57,905 bases of DNA from Paracoccaceae bacterium (lineage in GTDB: Bacteria > Pseudomonadota > Alphaproteobacteria > Rhodobacterales > Rhodobacteraceae). Shown piece by piece: positions 44,943-54,193 of this stretch (its first letter is position 1; each line of letters begins with the position of its first letter). The notes beneath the pieces are model-generated. The model worked only from the letters and a program-made list of their open reading frames with translations, did not search any database and was not told where the DNA came from. Where the stretch lies: NCBI GenBank assembly GCA_028285485.1, contig JANQPC010000034.1:1-57905 (forward strand), given 5' to 3'. A program made the position numbers and the translations under genes.

Positions 44943-45833
44943 TCAGCCGGCGACCGAGGCTTGGTAGATCGCGTCGATCGTGCCCGCGATCGTGGCATTG
45001 AAGGCCGCATCGTCCTGCCCGGCCGATAGCCCTTCGGTCAGCGCCCGGCTGAAGCTCGCGATCACGCCGGTATTCTGCGCCAGAAGCGTGTTCGCCTCCT
45101 CCCGCGCATAGCCGCCGGACAGCGCAACAACGCGCATCACCTTGGGGTGGTCCACAAGCGGTTTGTAGTGATTGGCCTTGGTGGGCAGCGAAAGCTTGAG
45201 CATGATCTCGGTGCCCTCGGGAAGCTGATCGAGATGCTTGAGGATCTCGGCCAGAAGAATGTCTTCCGCCTCGGCCTTATCGGCAATCGTGATCGTCACT
45301 TCGGGCTCCAGGATCGGCATCAGGCCCTTGGCCAGGATCGCTTTGCCGATCTCGAATTGCTGCGCCACGTTCGCCGCGATCCCGCCGGCATTCGCGGCAT
45401 GGATGACGGAGCGCATCTTGGTGCCGAAGATTCCCTTGGCCACGGCGCGGTTGAGCAGCCCGTCAAGCCCGTCAATTGGCTTCATGAGCTGAACGCCCTC
45501 GGCCTCATCTGCCAGACCCTTGTCCACCTTCAGAAACGGCACCACGCCGCGCTCTTCCCAAAGATAGGCGGCGGCGGGCTTGCCGCCGATGTCCCGATCC
45601 ATCGTCATCTCAAAAAGGATCGCCCCGATCACCTTCTCACCGGTAAATGCCTCGGCCTGGGCGATGCGGCTGCGCATGGCATGGATCAGGTCGAACATCT
45701 CCCCATCGCCCGAATAGGCGCTCTCTTCGATCCCGTAGAGGCGCAGCGCCTTGGGCGTGGAGCCGCCGGATTGATCGAGCGCGGCGATAAAGCCCGCGCC
45801 GTCGCGCATTTGCGTGGCTTGGTCTTGGTTCAT
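44943..45833 (-). CDS. fba: Fructose-bisphosphate aldolase, class I
   Basis: A 296-residue Schiff-base aldolase of the bacterial class I type. Characteristic strings are IAALDQSGGSTPKALRLYGI (15-34), VPFLKVDKGL, GIFGTKMRSVIHAANAGGIA, LMPILEPEVTI, and VVALSGGYAREEAN. The lysines of KVDKG and KLSLP are candidate active-site residues. It lies 100 bases downstream of pgk on the same strand. Confidence 0.94.
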   Translation of the reverse strand: MNQDQATQMRDGAGFIAALDQSGGSTPKALRLYGIEESAYSGDGEMFDLIHAMRSRIAQAEAFTGEKVIGAILFEMTMDRDIGGKPAAAYLWEERGVVPFLKVDKGLADEAEGVQLMKPIDGLDGLLNRAVAKGIFGTKMRSVIHAANAGGIAANVAQQFEIGKAILAKGLMPILEPEVTITIADKAEAEDILLAEILKHLDQLPEGTEIMLKLSLPTKANHYKPLVDHPKVMRVVALSGGYAREEANTLLAQNTGVIASFSRALTEGLSAGQDDAAFNATIAGTIDAIYQASVAG

Positions 45834-45933
45834 GGGATCCCTCCAAAGGTCTTTTCAAGCCGGGGGTTTAGGCTGGGCCCGGCAGGCTGGCAATCATGGT
45901 GGCGCTAACGTGGCATCAGCGGCCCCGCAGCCG

Positions 45934-47127
45934 TCAGGTTGTTTCCAGTGCGGCAACGCCGGGCAGGGTTTTGCCCTCCATCCATTCAAGAAACGCGCCC
46001 CCGGCGGTGGAGATATAGGTGAAATCATCGGCCACGCCGGCGGTGTTGAGCGCGGCCACCGTATCGCCGCCGCCGGCCACGGTGGTAAGCTGGCCTGCGC
46101 GGGTTTGCGCCGCGGCCGCCTTGGCGGCGGTGACCGTGGCGGTATCGAAAGGCGCGATCTCGAAGGCGCCGAGGGGGCCGTTCCAGATCACCGTTTTTGC
46201 GGCGCCGAAGGCGGCGGTGATCGCGGCAACCGTTTCGGGCCCGGCATCGAGGATCATCGCATCGGGCGGGCAGGCGTTTGCGGCCACCGTCTCTGACGCA
46301 GCACCTGCCTTGAACTCGCGCGCGATCACCACATCGGTGGGCAGCAGGATCGCACAGGCCGCTTCCCCCGCCCGCGCCAGGATGTCGCGGGCCGTATCGG
46401 CCATCTCGTGTTCGGCCAGCGATGTGCCCACATCGTGGCCCTGCGCGGCGAGAAACGTGTTGGCCATCCCTCCGCCGATGACCAGCGTGTCGACCTTGCG
46501 CACGAGGTTGGCCAGAAGATCGAGCTTGGTGGAGACTTTCGCGCCACCCACCACCGCCACAACGGGGCGCTCGGGCGTTCCAAGGGCCGCATCAAGCGCG
46601 CGCAATTCCGCCTCCATCAGCCGCCCCGCGGCAGCCGGCAGAAGCCGGGCGATCCCTTCCGTTGAGGCATGCGCCCGGTGCGCGGCGGAAAAGGCATCGT
46701 TGATGTAAACATCGCCAAGGGCCGCCAGCGCAGACGCATAGCCCGCATCATTGGCGGTTTCTTCGGCATGAAATCGCGTGTTTTCAAGCAAAAGCACCGA
46801 TCCCTCGGCAAGCTCGGCCACCGCGGCCGCCGCGACGGGCCCGATCGAGGCCTCGGCAAAGGCCACCGGCACGCCCAGTACCTCTTCCACCGCACCACGG
46901 ATATGGGCGAGTGACATCTCGGGCACCACCTTGCCCTTCGGGCGCCCGAAATGCGCCAAGAGCACCGGCTTGCCGCCTTTGGCGAGGATATCCATCACCG
47001 TGGGCCGGATCCGTTCGATCCGGGTGGCATCCGTTACCCGCCCGTCTTCCACCGGCACGTTGATATCCACCCGCGTGAGCACCGTCTTGCCGCCGAGTTC
47101 AAGATCGTCGAGCGTATTCCAGCCCAT
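45934..47127 (-). CDS. pgk: Phosphoglycerate kinase
   Basis: The 397-residue glycolytic/gluconeogenic kinase. [20 protein letters not shown] (about 19-38), [49 protein letters not shown], and the nucleotide-loop [13 protein letters not shown] are intact. The ATG at 47127 has GAGGAG six bases upstream; a longer in-frame extension overlaps the divergent cyclophilin gene and is rejected. Confidence 0.97.
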   Translation of the reverse strand: MGWNTLDDLELGGKTVLTRVDINVPVEDGRVTDATRIERIRPTVMDILAKGGKPVLLAHFGRPKGKVVPEMSLAHIRGAVEEVLGVPVAFAEASIGPVAAAAVAELAEGSVLLLENTRFHAEETANDAGYASALAALGDVYINDAFSAAHRAHASTEGIARLLPAAAGRLMEAELRALDAALGTPERPVVAVVGGAKVSTKLDLLANLVRKVDTLVIGGGMANTFLAAQGHDVGTSLAEHEMADTARDILARAGEAACAILLPTDVVIAREFKAGAASETVAANACPPDAMILDAGPETVAAITAAFGAAKTVIWNGPLGAFEIAPFDTATVTAAKAAAAQTRAGQLTTVAGGGDTVAALNTAGVADDFTYISTAGGAFLEWMEGKTLPGVAALETT

Positions 47128-47269
47128 GCCAAGCTCCTCGCCACTGCCTTGTCTGGGGCCAACCCATCCCAGCGCCGCGCCGCCGTCAACACCCCAATCC
47201 CGGCTTTGGGGTTTTCCTGCGCCGGAACGCGCACTAGGGTCGCCCCGAACCGAAGATGGGGAGAGCAGG

Positions 47270-47776
47270 ATGGCCGAGATCAAGGATCCGGAGAACACGA
47301 TTTTGATGGAGCTGAAGGGCGGCACGGTCACGATCGAACTTCTGCCGGATGTTGCGCCGAAACATGCCGAGCGGATGAAAGAGCTTGCGCGCGCGGGGGC
47401 CTATGACAACGTGGTGTTCCACCGGGTGATCGATGGCTTCATGGCGCAGACGGGCGATGTGGCCCATGGCAATGCCGAAGATGGCTTCGATCTGCGCCGC
47501 GCGGGCACCGGTGGGTCCGAGATGCCCGATCTGCCGGCGGAGTTTTCGAAACTGCCCCATGATCGCGGCACGCTGGGCGCCGCCCGGTCGCAAAACCCCA
47601 ACTCCGCCAACAGCCAATTCTTCATCAATTTCTCCGACAATCACTTTCTGAACGGCCAGTACACGGTCTATGGCCGCGTCATCGAAGGGATGGAGCATGT
47701 GGATGAAATCCTCCGCGGCGAGCCGCCGATGAACCCCGACCGGATGATCAGCGTTAAGGTGGCCGCCGATGCGTAG
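47270..47776 (+). CDS. Peptidyl-prolyl cis-trans isomerase, cyclophilin type, cytoplasmic
   Basis: A 168-residue cyclophilin without signal peptide. Active site strings are [20 protein letters not shown] (Arg-Phe/Met region) and [20 protein letters not shown]. It overlaps the next cyclophilin gene by 8 bases. The pair probably arose by duplication. Confidence 0.94.
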   Translation: MAEIKDPENTILMELKGGTVTIELLPDVAPKHAERMKELARAGAYDNVVFHRVIDGFMAQTGDVAHGNAEDGFDLRRAGTGGSEMPDLPAEFSKLPHDRGTLGAARSQNPNSANSQFFINFSDNHFLNGQYTVYGRVIEGMEHVDEILRGEPPMNPDRMISVKVAADA

Positions 47777-48389
47777 CGATGCGATCATCATCGGCGCGCT
47801 GACGGCGCTGGGCCTGGCGGGCATCGGCGCGCTCTATTTCGCCTCGCAGCCCGCGACCGCGGCCTCCCACGCCGCCCCCGACGGGCCGGGCCCGAACCTG
47901 GAAATCACGGTGGCGGGCGAGGCCAATGGCACGGTGGTGATCGATCTGCTGGACGATATCGCCCCGGCGCATGTGGAACAGATCACCGCGCTGGCCGAAG
48001 AGGGCGCCTATGATGGCGTGGTCTTCCACCGGGTGATTGAAGGGTTCATGGCGCAAACGGGCGATGTGCAGTTCGGTACTGCCGAGGGCGGGCTTGCCCA
48101 GGCGGGCATGGGCGGGTCGGAACGGCCCGATCTTCCGGCCGAGTTTTCAGATGTTCCGTTCGAACGCGGCGTTGTCGGCATGGCGCGGGCGCAGGATCCG
48201 AATTCCGCCAACAGCCAGTTTTTCATCATGTTTGCGCCTGGCGATTTTCTGAACGGCCAGTACACGGTTGTGGGGCGCGTGATCGAAGGGATGGATGTGG
48301 TGGATGCCATCAAGAAGGGCGACAGCGCCCGCAACGGCATGATCACCGACGCGCCCGACATTATGGAAAGCGTCACGGTCGTTCGCTAG
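47769..48389 (+). CDS. Peptidyl-prolyl cis-trans isomerase, cyclophilin type, exported
   Basis: 206 residues. It has an N-terminal hydrophobic segment (AIIIGALTALGLAGIGALYF), either a signal or an anchor, and then a cyclophilin domain closely similar to the preceding gene ([40 protein letters not shown]). It probably acts in the periplasm, while its neighbour acts in the cytoplasm. Confidence 0.93.
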   Translation: MRSDAIIIGALTALGLAGIGALYFASQPATAASHAAPDGPGPNLEITVAGEANGTVVIDLLDDIAPAHVEQITALAEEGAYDGVVFHRVIEGFMAQTGDVQFGTAEGGLAQAGMGGSERPDLPAEFSDVPFERGVVGMARAQDPNSANSQFFIMFAPGDFLNGQYTVVGRVIEGMDVVDAIKKGDSARNGMITDAPDIMESVTVVR

Positions 48390-48744
48390 CGCCCGGGCGC
48401 GCCCCATCTGGGCGCAAACGGCGCCAATCGCCAGGATGCGCGCTGGACAAGGCGGCCTGAGGCCCATCGGCCCCTCGGGCCAAACCTGCCCCGGTTGAGA
48501 TTGATCCCGGCGCCGTGCCCGTGTTGGCCCGGCGCGTGGCGAAGCTACCGCCGTTCCCGTGCGATACACCCGCAGTTTCGCAGTTTGCCGGTCTGGAGCT
48601 GCGGCCTAACCCAGCGGCCCGGCCCGCGCCGCCCGCCAGCCGCGGCGCCTCTCTCCCGCCCCGTCACGCCTTTGTGAGCAGGGCTATCCAGCGCGCGGAC
48701 CAGGCTCTACCCTTCCGCCCACGCGATTGCCGAGGAGATGCGCG
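48390..48744 (+). other. 355-base gap between cyclophilin and DUF3179 genes
   Basis: A very GC-rich stretch. GGCCC / GGGCC around 48470 can form a short hairpin. A frame that crosses into the DUF3179 gene (from 48515) shows no family resemblance. A GAGGAG Shine-Dalgarno immediately precedes the DUF3179 start. I see no promoter or RNA gene. Confidence 0.4.
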
Positions 48745-49716
48745 ATGTTTCTCAAGCCCGTTCTCGCCGCTGCCGCCCTTGCGGTGGCCGCCACCAGCGC
48801 CGCCGCCGATCCGAGCTTCTGGAAATTCGAATGGCCGAACACTGATTTCGAAAAGACCAGCGTTGAAAACTGGGTAGAAATCCTTTCCGGCGGCCCGCCG
48901 AAGGATGGCATCCCCGCCATCGACGCCCCGAATTTTATCGCCGCCGCGGAAGAAACCCGCATCGGGGATCGCGAACCGGTCATCACGCTCGAAATCGAAG
49001 GCGCGGTGCCGCGCGCCTACCCGATCCGCTACCTCACCTGGCATGAGATCGTGAATGATGAGGTTGGCGATATCCCGGTGGCCGTGACCTTCTGCCCCTT
49101 GTGCAACTCCGGCATCACCTTCGATCGCCGGGTGGAGGGCCAGATCCTAAGCTTCGGGGTCTCCGGCAAGCTCCGCAATTCCGACATGGTGATGTATGAT
49201 CGCGAGACCGAAAGCTGGTGGCAGCAGGCCATCGGCGAGGGGATCGTGGGCGAGATGACGGGGGTAGAGCTTGTGGCCCTGCCCACCTGGATGGAAAGCT
49301 GGGCGGAGTTCAAGGCCCGCAACCCCGATGGCGCGGTGATGGATGAACCCGGCTGGCCGCGCCCCTACGGCCAGAACCCCTACACCAATTACGACAGTTC
49401 GCGGAAACCCTTCCTCTACAATGGGGAAATGCCGCCGCATGGCATTCCCGCGCTGGCCCGCGTGGTGCGGGTGGGAGATCGCGCCTGGCCGGTGGAGCGC
49501 TTGCGCGAAACCCCCGAAGTCACCGAAGCCGGGGTCACGCTGACCTGGGCGGCCGGGCAGGCCTCTGCGCTTGACAGCCGCAATATCGCCGATGGGCGGG
49601 ATGTGGGCACGATCCGGGTGCGTGACGCGGCGGGTAACGATCTGCCCCATGACGTGATGTTTGCCTTCGCCTTCCATGCCTTCTGGCCCGAGGGCGAATG
49701 GATGCTGGCGAACTGA
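48745..49716 (+). CDS. DUF3179 domain-containing exported protein
   Basis: A 323-residue protein with a signal peptide (MFLKPVLAAAALAVAATSAA, cleavage after Ala). DUF3179 features are YPIRYLTWHEIVNDEVGDIP, VAVTFCPLCNSGITFDR (CxxC) and GVSGKLRNSDMVMYDRETES, then WWQQ. The function of the family is not established to my knowledge; the CPLC pair could bind a metal or be redox active. The ATG at 48745 follows GAGGAG. Confidence 0.9.
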   Translation: MFLKPVLAAAALAVAATSAAADPSFWKFEWPNTDFEKTSVENWVEILSGGPPKDGIPAIDAPNFIAAAEETRIGDREPVITLEIEGAVPRAYPIRYLTWHEIVNDEVGDIPVAVTFCPLCNSGITFDRRVEGQILSFGVSGKLRNSDMVMYDRETESWWQQAIGEGIVGEMTGVELVALPTWMESWAEFKARNPDGAVMDEPGWPRPYGQNPYTNYDSSRKPFLYNGEMPPHGIPALARVVRVGDRAWPVERLRETPEVTEAGVTLTWAAGQASALDSRNIADGRDVGTIRVRDAAGNDLPHDVMFAFAFHAFWPEGEWMLAN

Positions 49717-49746
49717 CGCCTGTGCACCCCCGGGGCGCAAGGTGCG

Positions 49747-50358
49747 CTACCCTGCTCCGGTCACCACCTTCAGCGCCGTCAGCGGGATCGTCGCAGCGAT
49801 CCCCACAAAGCCCATGCCGATCAGGGTGTAGAGCCCGTCGCGGGTTAAAAACCCCGCCGAAAAGAACAGCACCGCGGTTCCCAGAAGCGATGAGGAAAAC
49901 GGCAGAAGCTCCAGAAACGGCATCGAAAGCCCTGCCACAACGCAGAGCGCCCGGGGCACGACCGCGAGCGGCCCGTAGGTGAGCAGCGCAAGGCGGCGAT
50001 GCGCCCGGCGATCGAGCCACCCAGCCACACGCCGCATCCGGCCCAGCACCCGGCGCACCCGCGCGACATCGATCTGCCGCGCCATCAGCGCCCCGGGCAG
50101 CCACAGATGCCGCCGCTGCAACAGAAGTTGCACGGCGATCAGCGCAATCGTCAGCCCGCAGATCGATGACAGCACCGGAATGCCGCTCAGCGGGGAAACG
50201 ACGATCAGCGCAGGCACCACCATCAGCGCAATGAAGGCCGTGTCGCCGAAGCCTTCGACGAGATCGCGCACTGTCAGCACCTCCGCCGCGGTCAGGCGGT
50301 CGAGCCTATCCACGATTCCGGTCACGCTGCCCGGGGGATCGTTCGCGGTGTCGCGCAT
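49747..50358 (-). CDS. Exopolysaccharide synthesis ExoD family membrane protein
   Basis: A 203-residue protein with about four hydrophobic helices in the middle and end (FIALMVVPALIVVSPLSGIP; LCVVAGLSMPFLELLPFSSS; LYTLIGMGFVGIAATIPLTA). The N-terminus is hydrophilic (VTGIVDRLDRLTAAEVLTVR). The PLSGIPVLSS and FLELLPFSSS strings are typical of ExoD proteins. The mechanism is unknown. It lies 52 bases downstream of mazG on the same strand. Confidence 0.86.
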   Translation of the reverse strand: MRDTANDPPGSVTGIVDRLDRLTAAEVLTVRDLVEGFGDTAFIALMVVPALIVVSPLSGIPVLSSICGLTIALIAVQLLLQRRHLWLPGALMARQIDVARVRRVLGRMRRVAGWLDRRAHRRLALLTYGPLAVVPRALCVVAGLSMPFLELLPFSSSLLGTAVLFFSAGFLTRDGLYTLIGMGFVGIAATIPLTALKVVTGAG

Positions 50359-50410
50359 CGTCGGCGCCCCTGTTGCCTTGGCCTCACATGGGGCCGCGGC
50401 GCGGGTTTGG

Positions 50411-51220
50411 CTAGCCGTCGCCCCGCTCGGCGGCCTTGGCCGCATCCCAAAGCGCATCCATCTCTTCCAGGGTGCTTTCCGCGGGCGCCGTGCCCCGGGC
50501 GGCCAGCGCGGCCTCGACGGCCTCAAACCGCCGCGTGAACTTGGCGTTGGCGGCCCGAAGCGCCTCTTCGGGATCGATCTTCAGATGCCGGGCCAGGTTA
50601 GCGATCACAAAAAGCAGATCGCCGAACTCCTCAAACTGCGCCTCGGGCGCGTCTTCGGCTGTCAGTTCGCGGGCCTCTTCCACGATCTTGTCAAGCACCT
50701 CATCGGTCGAGGGCCAGTCAAACCCCACCCGCGCGGCGCGCTTTTGCAGCTTCACCGCGCGGGTCAGCGCCGGAAGCCCCAGCGCCACGCCATCGAGCGT
50801 TCCGGCATCGCCGCGTTCGCGCGCCTTCTGCGCCTCCCAATCCCGCGTCTGCTGATCGGCCGACTTTGCGTTGCTTTCGGTGCCGAACACATGCGGGTGG
50901 CGGGCCACCATCTTATCCGAGATCGCGTTGGCAACGCTGTCAAAGCTGAACATACCCGCCTCTTCGCCCATCTGGGTGTGGTAAACGGTCTGAAGGAGCA
51001 GATCGCCAAGTTCGCCCTCCAGCTCGCCCCAGGCCGCGCGCTCGATCGCATCGGCCACCTCATAAGCCTCTTCGATGGTGTAGGGGGCGATAGAGCCGAA
51101 ATCCTGCTTGATATCCCAGGGGCAGCCCGTCTCCGGATCGCGCAGCCGCCGCATGATTTCGCGCAGCCGCGGCAACCCGCCTTCGGGATCGTGCACGAGG
51201 GTATCGGATGTGCTGGGCAT
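50411..51220 (-). CDS. mazG: Nucleoside triphosphate pyrophosphohydrolase
   Basis: A 269-residue enzyme with two MazG repeats. The first has CPWDIKQDFGSIAPYTIEEA, then YEVADAI and GELEGELGDLLLQTVYH. The second has ARELTAEDAPEAQFEEFGDL, then LFVIANLARHL. The EExxE/ExxD metal residues are visible. It hydrolyses NTPs to NMPs (house-cleaning, ppGpp-linked in E. coli). Start at ATG 51220; five codons upstream is an alternative. Confidence 0.93.
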   Translation of the reverse strand: MPSTSDTLVHDPEGGLPRLREIMRRLRDPETGCPWDIKQDFGSIAPYTIEEAYEVADAIERAAWGELEGELGDLLLQTVYHTQMGEEAGMFSFDSVANAISDKMVARHPHVFGTESNAKSADQQTRDWEAQKARERGDAGTLDGVALGLPALTRAVKLQKRAARVGFDWPSTDEVLDKIVEEARELTAEDAPEAQFEEFGDLLFVIANLARHLKIDPEEALRAANAKFTRRFEAVEAALAARGTAPAESTLEEMDALWDAAKAAERGDG

Positions 51221-51279
51221 GGACCTTTTCCGCAAGGGCTGGCATGCCGGTTATCGGCCACCGTTGGAGGGGAGTCCAC

Positions 51280-52440
51280 ATGACCGTCATCAACCGCATC
51301 GGCGGTTTTGCTGAGGAGATGAAGGGGTGGCGCCACTGGCTCCACCGAAATCCCGAGCTGGGCTTCGATCTGCCGAAAACTGCGGCCTTCGTGGCAGAGC
51401 GGTTGCGGGAGTTTGGGGTGGATGCGCTGCATGAGGGCATCGCCGAAACCGGAATGGTGGCGATTATCGAGGGCCGCGCGCCGGGTCCCACAATTGGCCT
51501 GCGCGCCGATATGGATGCGCTGCCGATTCATGAGGCAACGGGCTTGCCCCATGCCAGCGAAACGCCGGGCCGGATGCATGCCTGCGGCCATGACGGGCAC
51601 ACCACGATGCTGCTCGGTGCTGCGAAATACCTGGCCGAGACCCGCAATTTTGCAGGCCGCGTTGCGCTGATCTTCCAGCCGGCGGAAGAAGGCGGCGGCG
51701 GTGCGGTGAAAATGGTGGCCGAGGGCGTGATGGAGCGGTTTGAGATCGCCCAGGTTTTCGCCATTCACAACTGGCCGGGGATGGCGGTGGGCTGTTTCGG
51801 CTCGCGCCCGGGCCCGTTTCTGGCTGCGGCAGATCAGTTCGAGATCACCATCACCGGTCAGGGCGGGCACGCGGCCTACCCGCATCTCGCCCGCGATCCG
51901 ATCCGTGTGGCCCTGGCCATCGGGCAGGAGATCAACACGATCGCCGCGCGCGACAGGCCGCCGCTGGAGATGCTCGCGCTTTCGGTCACCCAGATCCACG
52001 CCGGCACCGCGCATAACATCATCCCGCCCACTGCGACGCTCGGCGGCACCGTGCGCACCTACGATGATGCGCTGCGCGATGTGGTGGAGCGCAAGCTTGA
52101 GGCCATCGTGGCCGGGCAGGCGGCGATCCACGGCGTGGAGGCCACGCTCACCTATACCCGGATGTTTGGGGCCACGCGGAACGATACCGACAAGCTCGCC
52201 CTGGCCGCGGATGCGGCCGAGGATGTGGCGGGGCCCGGCCAGGTGGATCGAACCGCGCCGCCCCGCACGGGCAGCGAGGATTTTTCCGCCATGCTCGATG
52301 CCCGGCCCGGCGCGTATCTCTTCCTGGGGCAGGGTGACAGTGCGCCGTTGCATGACCCCGCCTATGATTTCAACGATGACGCCGCGCCCTATGGCGCGTC
52401 ATTCTTCGCCCGGCTCGTGGAACGCGCGCAGCCGCTCTGA
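51280..52440 (+). CDS. M20 family amidohydrolase / aminoacylase
   Basis: A 386-residue dinuclear metal hydrolase. Metal motifs are HACGHDGHTTMLLGAA, FQPAEEGGGGAVKM, the His of IHNWPGM, and the C-terminal TGSEDFSAML. The dimerisation domain contains TGQGGHAAYPHLARDP. It resembles HipO/AbgB-type N-acyl amino acid hydrolases; substrate not deducible. The ATG follows GGAGGGGAG. It lies 19 bases upstream of the agmatinase-family gene and probably shares its transcript. Confidence 0.92.
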   Translation: MTVINRIGGFAEEMKGWRHWLHRNPELGFDLPKTAAFVAERLREFGVDALHEGIAETGMVAIIEGRAPGPTIGLRADMDALPIHEATGLPHASETPGRMHACGHDGHTTMLLGAAKYLAETRNFAGRVALIFQPAEEGGGGAVKMVAEGVMERFEIAQVFAIHNWPGMAVGCFGSRPGPFLAAADQFEITITGQGGHAAYPHLARDPIRVALAIGQEINTIAARDRPPLEMLALSVTQIHAGTAHNIIPPTATLGGTVRTYDDALRDVVERKLEAIVAGQAAIHGVEATLTYTRMFGATRNDTDKLALAADAAEDVAGPGQVDRTAPPRTGSEDFSAMLDARPGAYLFLGQGDSAPLHDPAYDFNDDAAPYGASFFARLVERAQPL

Positions 52441-52459
52441 TGCGATGGGGGAGCCTGCC

Positions 52460-53422
52460 ATGGCGCTGACCGATGCCAAGAACGATATCGACGGTGCGAT
52501 CACGCGAAAGGATCCGCGCGGCCTTTCCTTCGAGAACGCTTTTGGCGGGGTCACGAGTTTCCTGCGCCGCCGCTACACGAAGGATCTCACCGGCTTCGAT
52601 CTGGCTATCACCGGCGTGCCCTTCGATCAGGCCACCACCAACCGGCCCGGAACCCGGCTGGGCCCCCGCGCCCTGCGCGAGGCATCCGCCCATATGGTGA
52701 ATGATCCGCCCTATGGCTGGGGCTTCGATGCGCTGAGCGAGCTTGCCATCGCCGATTACGGCGATGTGGCCTTCGATTATGCCGATGTGGCGGGCTTTCC
52801 CGCCGCGCTCACCGATCATATCGCGGGCATTCTCGATGCGGGCTGCGGCGCCATTGCGCTTGGGGGCGATCATTCGATTTCGCTGCCGATCCTGCGTGCA
52901 CAGGCCGCGCGGTACGGCGCCCTCGCGCTGATCCAGTTTGATGCCCATACCGATACCTGGCCCGATGAGGCGCCCGCCCGGATCGATCATGGCACGATGT
53001 TCTACAAGGCGGTGCGCGAGGGGCTGATCGATGTGGGGCGGTCCGTGCAAGTGGGCATCCGCACCGAAAACCCCGATCCGCTGGGCATCACGATCATCGA
53101 TGCGCCGGAGGTGCATGAGATCGGGCCGAAAGCCGTGGCCGAACGGATCCGTGCCATCGCGGGCGGTCATCCCGCCTATGTGACCTTCGATATAGATTGC
53201 CTCGATCCCGCCTTTGCGCCAGGCACCGGCACGCCCGTCTGGGGCGGGCTCTCCTCGGCCCAGGCCGCGGCGATCCTGCGCGGCATCGCGGGGGTGAACA
53301 TGATCGGCGGCGATGTTGTGGAAGTGTCGCCCCCCTTCGATCCCGCTGGCGCCACCGCCGTTGCGGGCGCCCATGCGGCGACGGAGCTCATTTGCCTCTG
53401 GGCCGCCGCACGGCGGGGTTGA
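52460..53422 (+). CDS. speB: Agmatinase-family ureohydrolase
   Basis: A 320-residue enzyme with the complete metal set: GGDHSI (His138), DAHTDTW (Asp161, His163, Asp165) and TFDIDCLDPAFAPGTGTP. The last string, with FAPGTGTP, is typical of agmatinase (agmatine to putrescine plus urea), but guanidinobutyrase and related enzymes look the same. The start at 52460 gives the usual length. Unlike the paralogue at 31750, no metal ligand is changed. Confidence 0.88.
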   Translation: MALTDAKNDIDGAITRKDPRGLSFENAFGGVTSFLRRRYTKDLTGFDLAITGVPFDQATTNRPGTRLGPRALREASAHMVNDPPYGWGFDALSELAIADYGDVAFDYADVAGFPAALTDHIAGILDAGCGAIALGGDHSISLPILRAQAARYGALALIQFDAHTDTWPDEAPARIDHGTMFYKAVREGLIDVGRSVQVGIRTENPDPLGITIIDAPEVHEIGPKAVAERIRAIAGGHPAYVTFDIDCLDPAFAPGTGTPVWGGLSSAQAAAILRGIAGVNMIGGDVVEVSPPFDPAGATAVAGAHAATELICLWAAARRG

Positions 53423-53453
53423 GCGGGCCGGTGGGGGCGACTATCTCAGCCCC

Positions 53454-53900
53454 ATGCGTATCGGATTGACCCTTGCCCTCATCGCCGCCGCCGGCGTGGT
53501 GGGCCTTGCCACCTTCGTTCGCCTCGCGCCCCACGATCCGGCGCGCTGGCATGTGATGCCCGATCTGCCCGGGCAGGGCGATGAGATGCGCGAGGCGACA
53601 GGCGGCCATACCGCCGCCCATGTCACCGCCCTGCCGCCCGCCGAGGCATTGGCCCGCATCGATGCCATCGCGCGTGAGACGCCGCGCACCACGGTGCTGG
53701 CGGGCAGTGTCGCGGAGGGGCTGATCACCTATGTCACGCGCTCCCGCCTCTGGGGCTTTCCCGATTACACAACGGTGTCTGCCGCCCCGCACCCCGATGG
53801 TGCGCGGCTTGTGATCGATGCGCGGCTTCGCTTCGGCCAATCTGATATGGGCGTGAACCGCGCGCGGGTTTCGGAATGGCTCGCGGCGTTTGACGGCTAG
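53454..53900 (+). CDS. DUF1499 domain-containing protein
   Basis: A 148-residue protein with an N-terminal signal anchor (LTLALIAAAGVVGLATFVRL). A DUF1499-like domain follows (LAGSVAEGLITYVTRSRLWG, FPDYTTVSA; LVIDARLRFGQSDMGVNR). Function unknown. It is 31 bases after the agmatinase-family gene. Confidence 0.82.
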   Translation: MRIGLTLALIAAAGVVGLATFVRLAPHDPARWHVMPDLPGQGDEMREATGGHTAAHVTALPPAEALARIDAIARETPRTTVLAGSVAEGLITYVTRSRLWGFPDYTTVSAAPHPDGARLVIDARLRFGQSDMGVNRARVSEWLAAFDG

Positions 53901-54004
53901 CGGCGCCGGCTGCCGCGGCCCCAACTCGCGCCATGGCTGAGGCGCGAATGATTTCTTCTACTTATGGGTTGCGGTGCGGCGGATCGTGCGTAATCTCCGC
54001 CGCA

Positions 54005-54163
54005 ATGCGAAGTATTTTGATTGCTCTTTTTATCACAGCACTTGCTGCAGTTATCGTTGTGTTTTTTGCCGAAGTCGAACCCACAACGAATGGCGCTGCC
54101 CGGCCACCCGCGCCGCCCGTTGCCTCTGCCGTGCCGCCGCCGCCACCCCCCGCTTTCACTTGA
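54005..54163 (+). CDS. Possible small membrane protein with Pro-rich tail
   Basis: A 52-codon frame: one strongly hydrophobic helix (SILIALFITALAAVIVVFFA) followed by a Pro/Ala tail ending in PPPPPPAFT. The DNA of the helix part is less GC-rich than its neighbours. No clear Shine-Dalgarno precedes the ATG, so its expression is uncertain. It lies in the 293-base gap before prfA, in which I see nothing else. Confidence 0.35.
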   Translation: MRSILIALFITALAAVIVVFFAEVEPTTNGAARPPAPPVASAVPPPPPPAFT

Positions 54164-54193
54164 CGTGCTGGGGCGGATCGGGAACACGAGCGC

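Noticed and set aside
50764-52353. 529-codon antisense frame over mazG and the amidohydrolase
   Set aside because: Both genes on their proper strands have intact motifs; the antisense frame has none.
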